Shown one piece after another: positions 23,229 to 33,217 of a DNA stretch of 64,000 nucleotides. Within the stretch, counting starts at the first letter, position 1. Each line of letters starts with the position of its first letter. The translations under genes and the position numbers were made by a program. The notes below the pieces were generated by a model. It was not told the origin of the DNA and did no database searches. It worked only from the letters and a program-made list of their open reading frames with translations. The stretch covers positions 310,001-374,000 of the forward strand of contig CAVXRG010000010.1 in the NCBI GenBank assembly GCA_963764195.1. Direction: 5' to 3'. This stretch comes from JBDSSS01 sp963764195. GTDB lineage: Bacteria; Actinomycetota; Actinomycetes; Actinomycetales; Dermatophilaceae.

Positions 23229-25183
23229 CAGGCCTTCCCCTCGATCGGACGGGTCGTGCGGGTGGTGGCGCCGGAGGGGCGGGGCGCCCCGAACTGGCCG
23301 CGGCCGCGGTAGCGCGGACTCTCCTTCGCGCCGAGACGCTGGGGGTCGAGTCCGGACCACTTGTGCCCGTTGCCGAAGAACTCGGTGCGGGCGAGCAGCC
23401 GCACCATCGGGTGGGTGAACATGATGACGACGAGCAGGTCGATGAGCGTCGTCAGGCCGAGCGTGAAGGCGAAGCCCCGCACGTTGCTCGAGGCGAGGAA
23501 GTAGAGCACGAGCGCGGCGATGAAGTTCACCGCGTCGGCCGCGATGATCGTGCGCCGAGCCCGCTTCCAACCGGTCTCGACGGCCGCGGTGAGCGGGCGC
23601 CCGTCGCGGACCTCGTCCCGGATGCGCTCGAAGTAGACGATGAAGCTGTCTGCGGTCACACCGATCGCGACGATGAGGCCGGTGACACCGGCGAGCGTCA
23701 GGCGGAAGCCGATGGCCGTGCCGAGGACCGTGACCGTGAGGTAGGTCAGGGCGCCGGCCACGACGAGCGAGGCGACGGTGACCAGGCCGAGGGCGCGGTA
23801 CTGGAAGAGCGAGTAGATGACGACGAGGAGCAGGCCGATCGCTCCGGCGAGCAGGCCGAGGCGGAGCTGCTCGTCACCGAGCTGGGGGGTGATGTCGTCC
23901 TGGGTCTGGAGCGCGAAGGAGATCGGCAGGGCGCCGAACTTCAGCTGCTGGGCGAGCGCCTTGGCCGAGTCGATCGTGAAGGAGCCGGTGATCGAGGCGC
24001 GTCCGTCGGTGATGACGGCCTCCGCGCGGGGTGCGGTGATGACCTGCTTGTCGAGGACGACGGCGAACTGGTCCTTGGGCGTCTGGCCCCGCATCCCGTA
24101 GAGCCGCTTGGTCACCTCGGCGAACTTCGCCTTGCCCGCGTCCTTGAACGAGAGGGAGACCTCGACGATGGAGGTCGGGGCGCCGTTGGGGCCCGGCTGG
24201 TAGCCGCTCGTCGCGTCGGCGATCTCGGAGCCGTCGATCTCGACGGGGCCGAGGATGTACTTGGTGAAGCCGTCGTCGGAGCACGTCGCCATCGGCTCGG
24301 CCGGGTCGTCGACGACCTTCTCGAGCGCGCCCGGCTGGGTGCAGTCGAGGGCGAGGAACTCCTTGGCGACCTTGGCGGCCGACTCGTCGGCCTTGGCCTT
24401 GTCGGTGCCGAGCTGGACGAGATCGGCGGACACCTCGGTCGCGAGGGCGGCTTCCTGCTCGGCCGGCGTCAGGGCCGGGGCGGCGGGGGCGGGGGTCGTC
24501 GCGGCGGGGGCGGGCGTGGCCGGAACAGTCGCGGTCGCGGTCGTCGTCGGAGCCGGCGTGGCGGCGGTCGTCGTCGGCGCGGTCGTCGCCGCGCGGAAGG
24601 CCTCGGGCACCACGCCGTTGGCGGCGGTGGTGCTCGACGTCGCGGCCGGGGTGGTCGCGCCCGGGGTGGTCGCAGCCGGCGTGGTCGCCGTGGCGGTGGG
24701 TGTGCCGGTCGCCGGTGTCGTGGCGGTGCCGGACGGCGTCGGGGTGCCGGACGGGTCGACCGAGGTCGTCGGCGCGCTCACGTCCTGGACGAAGACGGCG
24801 CGGAAGCGCAGCTGCGACGGCTTGCGGATCGCGTCGAGTTGCTCGGGCGAGGGGGTGCCCGGGATCGACACGACGATGTTCGTGCCGCCCTGGGTCGAGA
24901 TCTCGGCCTCGGAGACGCCGTTGGCGTCGATCCGCTGCCGGATGATGTCGACGGCCTGGTTGACCTGACCCTCGTTCACCTGTTCGTTGCCGACGAGGAC
25001 CGGCTGGAGGACGAGCTCGGTGCCACCCTCGAGGTCGAGACCGAGGCGGGGAGTCAGCTGACCCGATCCCCAGACCGCCATGCCGCCGGCGAGGGCGCCG
25101 AGACCGAGGATGAGGACGAGCAGGGCGACGAGGCTGCGCGACGCCGACTTCCTGGTGGAGCTCCTGGCCACGGGCCGGCTCAC
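23228..25183 (-). CDS. secD: Protein translocase subunit SecD
   Basis: A 651-residue SecD, longer than most. Helix 1 is at residues 17-37, followed by the conserved LGLDLEGGTELVLQPVL, the periplasmic P1 head (VNQAVDIIRQRIDANGVSEA), and the C-terminal five-helix RND bundle (GVTGLIVAIGVTADSFIVYFE). Residues about 130-240 are a low-complexity Thr/Ala/Pro stretch not found in the standard protein, inserted in P1 after QLRFRAVFVQDV. SecD pairs with SecF to complete export. GTG at 25183 overlaps the yajC stop in a GTGA arrangement. The order yajC-secD-secF is typical. Confidence 0.94.
   Translation of the reverse strand: MSRPVARSSTRKSASRSLVALLVLILGLGALAGGMAVWGSGQLTPRLGLDLEGGTELVLQPVLVGNEQVNEGQVNQAVDIIRQRIDANGVSEAEISTQGGTNIVVSIPGTPSPEQLDAIRKPSQLRFRAVFVQDVSAPTTSVDPSGTPTPSGTATTPATGTPTATATTPAATTPGATTPAATSSTTAANGVVPEAFRAATTAPTTTAATPAPTTTATATVPATPAPAATTPAPAAPALTPAEQEAALATEVSADLVQLGTDKAKADESAAKVAKEFLALDCTQPGALEKVVDDPAEPMATCSDDGFTKYILGPVEIDGSEIADATSGYQPGPNGAPTSIVEVSLSFKDAGKAKFAEVTKRLYGMRGQTPKDQFAVVLDKQVITAPRAEAVITDGRASITGSFTIDSAKALAQQLKFGALPISFALQTQDDITPQLGDEQLRLGLLAGAIGLLLVVIYSLFQYRALGLVTVASLVVAGALTYLTVTVLGTAIGFRLTLAGVTGLIVAIGVTADSFIVYFERIRDEVRDGRPLTAAVETGWKRARRTIIAADAVNFIAALVLYFLASSNVRGFAFTLGLTTLIDLLVVIMFTHPMVRLLARTEFFGNGHKWSGLDPQRLGAKESPRYRGRGQFGAPRPSGATTRTTRPIEGKA
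24475..24790. repeat. Low-complexity tract in secD
   Basis: Repeats of short units rich in GCC, ACC, CCC and GTC on the coding strand, encoding runs such as TPAATTPGATTPAATS. It is in frame, so protein translation continues through it. Such tracts in an external loop may act as a flexible linker. Confidence 0.7.
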
Positions 25184-25551
25184 TGACCCGGCTCGGTGGG
25201 CCGGTCGTCAGCGACGTCCGAGACCCCGGAGACCCCGGAGACCCCGGAGGGCTCGGCCTGCTTCATCGAGACCGCCCGGCGGTCGAACCGCAGCGTGACG
25301 CCGTCGCTGACCTCGAGCCACGCGCTCGTGTCGTCGAGGTGGCGGACGGTCCCGAAGAGACCGGATGAGGTGACGACCTTGTCGCCGACGGCGAGCGAGC
25401 TGCTGAAGGCCCGCATCGCCTTGGTGCGCCGGCTGTTGGTGAAGAAGAGCCAGCCCAGCAGCAGGAGCGGCAGCCCGAGGATCAGCAGACCCCCGTACCC
25501 GGAGCCGGCCGTGTCCGCCGCGGGGGCGAGGTTCCCGATCGTTCCCATCAC
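25180..25551 (-). CDS. yajC: Preprotein translocase accessory subunit YajC
   Basis: A 123-residue protein with a single N-terminal transmembrane helix (GLLILGLPLLLLGWLFFTN, about residues 20-38) followed by RRTKAMRAFSSSLAVGDKVVTSSGLFG, the typical YajC block. The C-terminal end contains a GVSGVSGVSDV repeat encoded by three 9-bp units (25222-25248). YajC associates with SecDF. Upstream of it is a 236-base gap to ruvB that carries one copy of the GTATGCCG word and nothing else recognisable. Either of the first two Met codons (25551, 25548) could start translation. Confidence 0.92.
   Translation of the reverse strand: MMGTIGNLAPAADTAGSGYGGLLILGLPLLLLGWLFFTNSRRTKAMRAFSSSLAVGDKVVTSSGLFGTVRHLDDTSAWLEVSDGVTLRFDRRAVSMKQAEPSGVSGVSGVSDVADDRPTEPGQ
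25222..25248. repeat. Three tandem 9-bp repeats in yajC
   Basis: GACCCCGGA is repeated three times, in frame, giving the GVSGVSGVS stretch near the YajC C-terminus. It is likely replication slippage in a tolerant tail. Confidence 0.8.
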
Positions 25552-25787
25552 AAACTCAGTCCTTCGTTCTTCGGTCCCGGGCAGCCGTCGACGCCCCAGG
25601 TGTGCGTGGATGCCGGCTGAACGTCCGGAGGCACCAGAAAGTGCCGCGAGAGCGGCGGGGGTGCCCGCAGGAGTCTACGGCCGCACCCGCAGTTTGTCAG
25701 AACGAGCGCGCCGCATCGGGGAGCCGGTCCGGCCCGTCGCGTCGGGGGCGCGTATGCCGTCCCGGACGTGCACGGCACGGGTGCGGG

Positions 25788-26936
25788 TCAGCTCCCGAGA
25801 CGTCCGCCACCGATCTCGTCGATGGGCAGGGTCGCTGACCAGACCCCCTGCGCATCGGGTGGTGGCGTGAGCCCGAGGTGGGCCCAGGCCAGGCCGGAGG
25901 CCGCCCGGCCGCGGGGTGTGCGCACCATGAAGCCCTCGCGGACGAGGAACGGCTCGGCCACCGTCTCGACGGTGTCGGGCTCCTCCCCCACGGCGACCGC
26001 GAGCGTCGACAGCCCCACCGGCCCGCCCCGGAACCGGCGGCACAGGGCCTCGAGCACGGCGCGGTCGAGCCGGTCGAGGCCGCGCTCGTCGACGTCGAAG
26101 AGGCGCAGGGCCTGTCGGGCGGCGGCGTGGGTGACCCGGTGGTCACCGTGCACCTGCGACCAGTCGCGGACCCGGCGCAGGAGGCGGTTGGCGATGCGGG
26201 GGGTGCCTCGTGAGCGCAGCGCGATCTCGCGGATGCCGTCGTCGTCGGCCTCGAGACCGAGCAGGCCGGTGGAGCGGCGCAGGATGGTGACGAGGTCGGC
26301 GGCCTCGTAGAAGTCGAGGTGCCCGGTGAAGCCGAAGCGGTCGCGCAGCGGCGCCGGCAGCAGCCCGGCGCGGGTCGTCGCCCCGACCACGGTGAAGGGC
26401 GGCAGCTCGAGCGGGATCGCGGTCGCCCCCGGTCCCTTGCCGATGATGACGTCGACGCGGAAGTCCTCCATCGCGAGGTAGAGCATCTCCTCCGCGGACC
26501 GGGACATCCGGTGGATCTCGTCGAGGAAGAGCACCTCGCCCTCGGCGAGCGAGGACAGCACGGAGGCGAGGTCGCCGGCGTGCTGGATGGCGGGGCCCGA
26601 CGTGATCCGGATCGGCTGCTCGAGCTCGCTGGCGACGATCATCGCAAGGGTCGTCTTGCCGAGCCCGGGCGGCCCGGACAGCAGGACGTGGTCGGGTGGG
26701 GTGCCGCGCCGGCGGGCGGCCTCGAGGACGAGCCCGAGCTGCTGCCGGACGCGGTCCTGGCCGGGGAAGTCGTCGAGCCGCTTCGGCCGGAGGGCCGCCT
26801 CGACCTGGCGCTCGTCGGGGTCGACCTCGGGGTCGATGATGCGGGCCGTCGCGTCGAAGGATCCGTCATCGGCCCCCTCGGGCCCGAGGCTCCAGACAGT
26901 GGGGCCCCGCCCCGCGCCGCGGGCTGGGTCGCTCAT
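25788..26936 (-). CDS. ruvB: Holliday junction branch-migration helicase RuvB
   Basis: A 382-residue AAA+ motor of the RuvABC resolvasome. Walker A is LLSGPPGLGKTTLAMIVA, Walker B VLFLDEIHRMSR, sensor 1 VVGATTRAGLL and the Arg finger region APLRDRFGF. The C-terminal winged helix (GGPVGLSTLAVAVGEEPDTV) is intact. The N-terminus is extended by about 25 residues in comparison with enterobacterial RuvB, as is usual in actinobacteria. The ATG at 26936 overlaps the ruvA stop by four bases; the larger open frame is antisense to ruvA. It is the last gene of the LexA-controlled ruvCAB operon. Confidence 0.96.
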   Translation of the reverse strand: MSDPARGAGRGPTVWSLGPEGADDGSFDATARIIDPEVDPDERQVEAALRPKRLDDFPGQDRVRQQLGLVLEAARRRGTPPDHVLLSGPPGLGKTTLAMIVASELEQPIRITSGPAIQHAGDLASVLSSLAEGEVLFLDEIHRMSRSAEEMLYLAMEDFRVDVIIGKGPGATAIPLELPPFTVVGATTRAGLLPAPLRDRFGFTGHLDFYEAADLVTILRRSTGLLGLEADDDGIREIALRSRGTPRIANRLLRRVRDWSQVHGDHRVTHAAARQALRLFDVDERGLDRLDRAVLEALCRRFRGGPVGLSTLAVAVGEEPDTVETVAEPFLVREGFMVRTPRGRAASGLAWAHLGLTPPPDAQGVWSATLPIDEIGGGRLGS

Positions 26937-27535
26937 CGGCCGAGCTCCTGCAGTGCGGCCCGCAGCAGCGCGGAGACGCTGGCGCCCTCGTCGGCGCGCC
27001 GGGCCACCTTGTCGAGGGCGTCGTCGGCCTGGCGGACGGTCCAGCCGAGCCCGACGAGGGCCTCGCGGACCTGGTCGCGCCAGGCCGCCCCGCCGCCGGC
27101 CGGAGCGGGGGTCGTCTCCCCCACCGCGCCGGGCAGGGCGCCCAGCTTGTCGCGCAGCTCGAGGACGAGGCGCTCGGCGCCCTTCTTGCCGATGCCGGGG
27201 ACCTTCATCAGCGCCGCGAGGTCGCCGGACCCGAGGGCGATCCGGACCGCGGCCGGGGAGTGCACGGCGAGGACGGCGAGGGCGAGCCGGGGCCCGACCC
27301 CCGACACGGTCTGGACCGTCTCGAAGACGTGCTTCTCGTCGTCGGTGGCGAACCCGTAGAGCGTCAGCGAGTCCTCCCGCACGACGAGGGTCGTCGCGAG
27401 CTCGGCAGGCGTGCCGACCCGGACCGCGGCGGCGGTGCCCGGCGTCGTGTGGACGAGCATGCCGACTCCCCCGACGCCGAGGACGACGGAGTCGAGGCCG
27501 GCCTTGAGGACCGTTCCAGCGAGCGAGGCGATCAT
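26933..27535 (-). CDS. ruvA: Holliday junction DNA-binding protein RuvA
   Basis: A 200-residue RuvA, which holds the four-way junction in a square-planar shape and loads RuvB. Domain I is an OB fold (MIASLAGTVLKAGLDSVVLG...LYGFATDDEKHVFE). Domain II contains two helix-hairpin-helix motifs (VSGVGPRLALAVL, VPGIGKKGAERLVLELRDKL). Domain III (ALVGLGWTVRQADDALDKV) binds RuvB. Its start overlaps the ruvC stop and its stop overlaps the ruvB start, each by four bases, so the three genes are translationally coupled. Confidence 0.96.
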   Translation of the reverse strand: MIASLAGTVLKAGLDSVVLGVGGVGMLVHTTPGTAAAVRVGTPAELATTLVVREDSLTLYGFATDDEKHVFETVQTVSGVGPRLALAVLAVHSPAAVRIALGSGDLAALMKVPGIGKKGAERLVLELRDKLGALPGAVGETTPAPAGGGAAWRDQVREALVGLGWTVRQADDALDKVARRADEGASVSALLRAALQELGR

Positions 27536-28206
27536 CGGTCGGTGACTCCACGGGTGGTCGGGGGCGAGGGGGGAAGGGCGGCGGCAGCCGGCGTGGACGG
27601 CCGCCTCGTCGCGGTGGCGCGGCGGGCGGTGGTGCGGGGCGCTGCGGCCGCAGCGCCGGACCGAGGCGCGCGGGTCGGGATCGTGCCGGGCCGCCCACCG
27701 TGGGCCGCCGCCGCCTCGGCCAGGCGGGTCTGGGTGCCACCGCGCCAGACGTGGCAGATGGCGAGCGCGAGGGCGTCGGCGGCGTCGGCCGGCTTGGGGG
27801 CGGTCTCGAGCCCGAGCAACCGGGTGACCATCGTGGTGACCTGCGCCTTGTCGGCGCGCCCGCTGCCGCTCACCGCGGCCTTGACCTCGGTCGGGGTGTG
27901 CAGCGTGACGGGCAGGCCCCGCCGCTCCGCGAGCATCATGACGATGCCCGTCACCTGCGCGGTGCCCATCACCGTCGAGACGTTGGTGTCGGCGAAGACC
28001 CGCTCGATCGCGACCGACTCCGGCCGGTGCCGCTCGAACCAGAGCCGCATCTCGTCCTCGAGCGCGACGAGCCGCTTCGGCGTCGCGTCACCGGCGGGCG
28101 TGCGGATGACCCCGACCTCGACGAGCGTCAGCTTCCGGCCGGGGACGCCGTCGACGACACCGACACCACAGCGGGTGAGGCCGGGGTCCACGGCGAGGAC
28201 GCGCAC
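27532..28206 (-). CDS. ruvC: Holliday junction endonuclease RuvC
   Basis: A 224-residue junction resolvase. The catalytic acids are seen in VLAVDPGLTRCGVG (first Asp), VAIERVFADTNVS (Glu) and PADAADALALAICH (two Asp). The last 50 residues are an unusual Ala/Thr/Arg/Pro-rich tail beyond the standard 170-residue enzyme. Start is GTG at 28206, with GGAGG seven bases upstream; the ribosome-binding site runs into a copy of the word GTATGCCG that covers the spacer. A LexA box (28264-28277) lies 58 bases upstream, consistent with SOS induction of ruvCAB as in mycobacteria. Confidence 0.95.
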   Translation of the reverse strand: MRVLAVDPGLTRCGVGVVDGVPGRKLTLVEVGVIRTPAGDATPKRLVALEDEMRLWFERHRPESVAIERVFADTNVSTVMGTAQVTGIVMMLAERRGLPVTLHTPTEVKAAVSGSGRADKAQVTTMVTRLLGLETAPKPADAADALALAICHVWRGGTQTRLAEAAAAHGGRPGTIPTRAPRSGAAAAAPRTTARRATATRRPSTPAAAALPPSPPTTRGVTDR

Positions 28207-28263
28207 GGCATACCTCCAACGGCTCGGGAGCGGACGACGCCCGGGCCGGCACGAGAGTCGGTC

Positions 28264-28277
28264 CGAACAGGTGTTCG
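28264..28277. promoter_or_regulatory. LexA (SOS) box of ruvCAB
   Basis: CGAACAGGTGTTCG fits the actinobacterial/Gram-positive LexA consensus CGAAC-N4-GTTCG at all ten conserved positions. It is 58 bases upstream of the ruvC start, so DNA damage should induce ruvC, ruvA and ruvB. Confidence 0.85.
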
Positions 28278-28310
28278 GCTCAACGGTAACCCTCTCGTCC
28301 GACAAAGACG

Positions 28311-28339
28311 GGAGGCACGCCGGTCGTCGGCGTGCCTCC
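28311..28339 (-). terminator. Terminator hairpin after yebC
   Basis: GGAGGCACGCCG pairs perfectly with CGGCGTGCCTCC over 12 bp with a 5-base loop. It lies between the yebC stop and the ruvC promoter on the same strand, so ruvCAB has its own transcription unit. No T-run follows on the minus strand, which is common in actinobacterial terminators. Confidence 0.75.
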
Positions 28340-28378
28340 GGTTCATCGCCCGGGGCGGGCGACGACCTTCAGTCCTCG

Positions 28379-29140
28379 TCAGTCCTCATCGTCCTCGAGC
28401 TCGGCGAGCACGTCGTCGGGGATGTCGCCGTTGACGAAGACGTTCTGCACGTCGTCGCTGTCCTCGAGCGCGTCGACGACGCGGATCATCTTCCGCGCGC
28501 CGTCGAGGTCGAGCGGGACCTGCAGGTTCGGCACGAACGCGGCCTCGGCGGACTCGTAGTCCACGCCCGCCTGCTGGAGGGCCTCACGGACCGCGACGAA
28601 GTCGGTGGCCTCGGAGATGATCTCCCACGTGTCGCCGTTGTCGTTGATCTCCTCGGCGCCCGCCTCGAGCACGACCTCGAGCAGCTCGTCCTCGGTCCGC
28701 TCCGTCTTGAGCACCGTGACGACGCCCTTGCGGTTGAAGACGTAGGACACCGAGCCGGGGTCGGCCAGCTGGCCCCCGTTGCGGGTCAGCGCGATGCGCA
28801 CCTCGGCCGCGGCCCGGTTCCGGTTGTCGCTGAGGCACTCGATGAGGACCGCGACCCCGTTGGGGGCGTAGCCCTCGTACCAGATCGTCTGCCAGTCGGC
28901 CGCGCCCGCCTCGACGCCCGAGCCACGCTTGACGGCGCGATCGATGTTGTCGTTGGGCACCGAGGTCTTCTTCGCCTTCTGGACGGCGTCGAAGAGGGTC
29001 GGGTTGCCCGCGAGGTCGCCGCCACCCTGCCGGGCGGCCACCTCGATGTTCTTGATGAGCTTGGCGAAGAGCTTGCCTCGCTTGGCGTCGATGGCCGCCT
29101 TCTTGTGCTTCGTGGTGGCCCATTTGGAGTGGCCGCTCAT
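28379..29140 (-). CDS. YebC/PmpR-family protein
   Basis: A 253-residue member of the YebC/PmpR/TACO1 family, beginning MSGHSKWATTKHKKAAIDAK, the family hallmark, with ARQGGGDLAGNPTLFDAVQK and PNDNIDRAVKRGSG following. Members have been described as transcription regulators and, more recently, as ribosome-associated factors that ease translation of difficult (for example proline-rich) stretches. The protein ends in an acidic tail (DDVLAELEDDED). It lies ten bases after pdxT on the same strand and is closed off by a strong hairpin. The order pdxT-yebC-ruvC is conserved in actinobacteria. Confidence 0.93.
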   Translation of the reverse strand: MSGHSKWATTKHKKAAIDAKRGKLFAKLIKNIEVAARQGGGDLAGNPTLFDAVQKAKKTSVPNDNIDRAVKRGSGVEAGAADWQTIWYEGYAPNGVAVLIECLSDNRNRAAAEVRIALTRNGGQLADPGSVSYVFNRKGVVTVLKTERTEDELLEVVLEAGAEEINDNGDTWEIISEATDFVAVREALQQAGVDYESAEAAFVPNLQVPLDLDGARKMIRVVDALEDSDDVQNVFVNGDIPDDVLAELEDDED

Positions 29141-29150
29141 TCAGGTTCCC

Positions 29151-29774
29151 TCACGTTCGGTTTCTGGCGTGCGATCGGACGATCTCGACGAACTCGGCGT
29201 GGATCCGTCGGTCCCGGTCCACCTCCGGGTGGAACGAGGTCGCCATCACGTTTCCCTGCCGAACCGCCACGATCCTACCGGCGGCCGGCCCGCCGTCCAC
29301 GCGGGCGAGCACCTCGACGTCGTCACCGGCCTGCTCCACCCACGGCGCGCGGATGAAGACGGCGTGCACCGGGCGGTCGAACCCGGCGTAGTCGAGCTCC
29401 TGCTCGAAGGAGTCGACCTGCCGGCCGAAGGCGTTGCGGCGCACGGTGATGTCGAGCCCGCCGAGGGTCTGCTGGTCGGGTCGTCCGTCCGCGATCCGGT
29501 CGGCGAGCATGATCATCCCGGCACACGACCCGAAGGCGGGCAGGCCCTCCTCGAGGCGGCGGCACAGTGGCTCGCGCAGCCCGAACGCGCGGACGAGCTT
29601 GTCCATCACCGTCGACTCCCCGCCGGGGATGATGATGCCGTCGACCCGGGCGACCTCCTCGGGGCGCCGGACGGTGATCGCCTCTGCCCCGAGCTCGCGC
29701 AACGCGACGAGGTGCTCTCGCACGTCGCCCTGCACGGCGAGCACGCCGATCGTCGGGGTGGTCGCAGTGGTCAT
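29151..29774 (-). CDS. pdxT: Pyridoxal 5'-phosphate synthase glutaminase subunit PdxT
   Basis: A 207-residue class I glutaminase that releases ammonia for the PdxS synthase. It has IGVLAVQGDVREHLVAL at the start, the oxyanion IIPGGEST loop, the nucleophile Cys in AFGSCAGMIMLA and the His-Glu pair in TSFHPEVD. Start is the ATG at 29774. The partner gene pdxS is nearly 5 kb away, beyond an ABC exporter and kynureninase, instead of directly upstream as in most actinobacteria. A GTATGCCG copy sits 11 bases before the start codon. Confidence 0.95.
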   Translation of the reverse strand: MTTATTPTIGVLAVQGDVREHLVALRELGAEAITVRRPEEVARVDGIIIPGGESTVMDKLVRAFGLREPLCRRLEEGLPAFGSCAGMIMLADRIADGRPDQQTLGGLDITVRRNAFGRQVDSFEQELDYAGFDRPVHAVFIRAPWVEQAGDDVEVLARVDGGPAAGRIVAVRQGNVMATSFHPEVDRDRRIHAEFVEIVRSHARNRT

Positions 29775-29821
29775 GGCCGCGAGGGTATGCCGCCGGGTGT
29801 GCGGCGGGAAAATCCGTCCTC

Positions 29822-31449
29822 CTAGCGCTGGGGCACTCCGCGCCTGCGGAAGGCTGCGAAGCCGACCGTGGTGACGACCACCGCGATGCCGGTCATCAGC
29901 AGGAGCGCGGTGGTCTGGACTGCACCGAGCGGGGGGTTGCCCACGTGCGTGGTCGGTGAGAGGTCGAGCGCCCACTGGCTCAGCTTCAGACCGGGGCCGA
30001 GGAAGGCGATGAACATCATCACCGCGAAACCGACCCATGCGAACCCCAGGAGACGAGGACGTATGCCGTAGAGCGCCAGGGCCAGCGCGGCAAGCACGAG
30101 CTCGGCCGGGAGGTAGGCCAGCCCGGACCCGAGGGTGGCGCCGAGTTCTGCCGTGTCGCCGACCGACAGCGCTGTCGCGAGGCCGAGGACGAGTGATGCG
30201 CCGAGCACGATCACGAGGAGGCCACCGACCACGACCAGCGCGTGCGAGCCGAGCCAGCGGACCCGCGACAGGGTCCCGGAGAGCCTCGTCTCGAGGCGGC
30301 CGTCGGCCTCCTCGGTTCGCAGGGTGGTGATGGCCTGGACGAGGTATCCCGCGGCGATGACGGCCAGGTAGAGCTGGGTGAGCGCGATGAACCCGTCCAC
30401 CGGCGCGCGGGGGGTGATCCCGATGGCCTCGGCCAGCGCGGGGTTGGCGGCCATCGCGTCGACGAGCTGCTGGCCGAGGGCGCCCATCGCGCCGGTCAGC
30501 AGCACGGCTCCCGCGAGCCAGCCGAGAGTGGCGGGCCGGTGGATCCAGATGGCGAGCCCGACCGGGCCGCGCAGCCGCGCGGCAGCACGCTCCGGTCCGG
30601 CGCCGCCGCGCACCATCGCGCTGGCCAGGTCGCGGCGGGCGGCCGACCACAGCGCCACACCGCCCAGAGCGAGGCCCCCGGCGAGCGGGATGGCCAGGAC
30701 CCACCACCGCTGCTCCCCGAACGGCGCGGTCTTCTCGGCCCAGCCGAGCGGGGAGAGCCAGGTGACCCAGGTCTGGGTGACGTCGCCGACGCCGCGCAGG
30801 ACGTACGAGGCGACGAGGACGATCAGGCTCCAGAGATAGACCCCCCGCGAGTGGAGCGTGAGCTGCGCGATCAGGGCCGCGAGGCCGGCGAAGACGAAGG
30901 CGAGGGCGCCCAGTGAGAGCGCGTAGAGGACGGAGCCCGCGAGCGGCACACCCGTGACCGTCAACCCGACAGCGAACAGCACGGTCGTGGCGAGGATCGT
31001 GGCGGTGGCGACGAGCAGCGCCGCCAGGGTGGGTTCGTGGCGGGCGATACGGCCGCCGAGCAGCAGCTCGAGCCGACCGGATTCTTCCTCGAGGCGGGTC
31101 GCGCGAGCCACCAGGTTGATGCCGACCAGCGGCAGCAGGAAGGCGGCCAGGAAGCCGAACTCGTCCTGGATCACGCCTCCGAGGGTGTCGATGCCCTCGA
31201 CCTGGCCGTTGATCGCCATCAGGGCGCTGCCCGACGTGACGGCGTCGGCGTAGGACTGGATCTTGGCCGGAGCGTCGTAGAGGGCGGCGATGCTCGCCGC
31301 GGTGGCGATCATGCTCGCGCCCAGCACCAGAACCCACATCAGGGCCTTGCGCCGCTGGATGTGCGCGGCGATGCCGAGCATGGTGCGCAGTCCGTGGGTG
31401 TCCGAGGCGGCCACGGCGGTGGCGGTCGGGGTGGCGGTCGGGGTGGCGT

Positions 31450-31453
<4 letters not shown>
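29822..31453 (-). CDS. ABC exporter permease (ABC-2 type, antibiotic-export family)
   Basis: A 543-residue polytopic membrane protein with about twelve predicted helices arranged as two similar halves. It matches the permeases annotated as exporters of polyketide or macrolide-type antibiotics (tetronasin-like) in actinobacteria. Recognisable features are RRKALMWVLVLGASMIATAA, ATRLEEESGRLELLLGGRI and its counterpart in the second half, TLRTEEADGRLETRLSGTLS, where the EE-GR-E pattern lies before a helix pair. Translation is coupled to the ATPase gene (4-base overlap). The substrate is unknown; with its TetR regulator it could be a drug-efflux system. Confidence 0.85.
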
Positions 31454-32402
<949 letters not shown>

Positions 32403-32406
<4 letters not shown>

Positions 32407-33047
32407 GGTCGTTGCTCCTTCGTGGGGGCGACGAAGGCGCCCCCGGTATACGCGGCGGTGACGTCTCTGGCCCACCGGTCGAGACCGGACGGGGTCAGCG
32501 GGTCCTCGCCGATGGCGGTGGCGATCTGGTCGCGCAGCAGGATCACGGCGAGGTCGTTGACCAGCAGGAACGCCGCGCGGACGGCGGGGTCTGCACTGGG
32601 TGGCGCCGCCCCCACCTCGATCATGGTGTCCAGCACTCGCCGGGTGGTGGCGTACCAGCGGCCGAAGAGCGCTGCCCCTGCCGGATCGTTGGTGAGGAGC
32701 AGTCGGCGAAGGTATGCCGGCAGCGGGGATCCGGACGGGAATGCCCGGGCGAACGCCTCGGCGACCGACGTGGTCGCCGTGCCGCCGGTCAGCATGTCGG
32801 TGAGGTCATCACCGTCCAGCTCGGCGAAGATCGCGTCGAACCACTCGGCCGCGTGGGCGTCCACAGCGGCCCGCAGGCCGTCCTTGCTTCCGAAGTGGTG
32901 AACCACCAGACCGGGAGAGACTCCGGCCGCGGCGGCGATCTCGCGCACCGTGACCGCGTCGTGCCCGGCCTCGGCGAACAGGCGCAGCGCCGCATTGCGG
33001 ATGCTCGCCCGGGCGGTGAGGTCTCGATCGTCGGCGGCTGAACTCAT
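32403..33047 (-). CDS. TetR-family regulator of the ABC exporter
   Basis: A 214-residue TetR repressor. The N-terminal helix-turn-helix (RNAALRLFAEAGHDAVTVRE, AAGVSPGLVVHHFGSKDGL) is typical and the C-terminal ligand domain is poorly conserved. It is the first gene of an operon with the ABC ATPase and permease and overlaps the next start by four bases, so it most likely represses its own transporter operon. The promoter region carries a near-perfect palindrome (33059-33072). The ATG at 33047 follows a TAATAC-like -10 by only about 7 bases, suggesting a leaderless transcript. Confidence 0.88.
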
Positions 33048-33058
33048 AGTCAGAGTAT

Positions 33059-33072
33059 TAAACACTTGTTCA
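33059..33072. promoter_or_regulatory. Candidate TetR operator
   Basis: TAAACA-CT-TGTTCA is an inverted repeat with one mismatch in six base pairs, lying just upstream of the TetR start and overlapping the likely -35 region. TetR proteins bind palindromes of this kind next to their own gene. Confidence 0.5.
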
Positions 33073-33217
33073 GCAGCAGTCAAGGGCCGGTCGGCGCGAG
33101 GACGGCGCCCGATCACGGTCGTGCCCCGGTCGTCGAGCCTGGGCATCGGGGTTGCGTGAGGGTGTGGGGAGGGTGTGGGGAGGGCGATCCCGGCCACCCT
33201 CGCGATACGTTGCGAGC

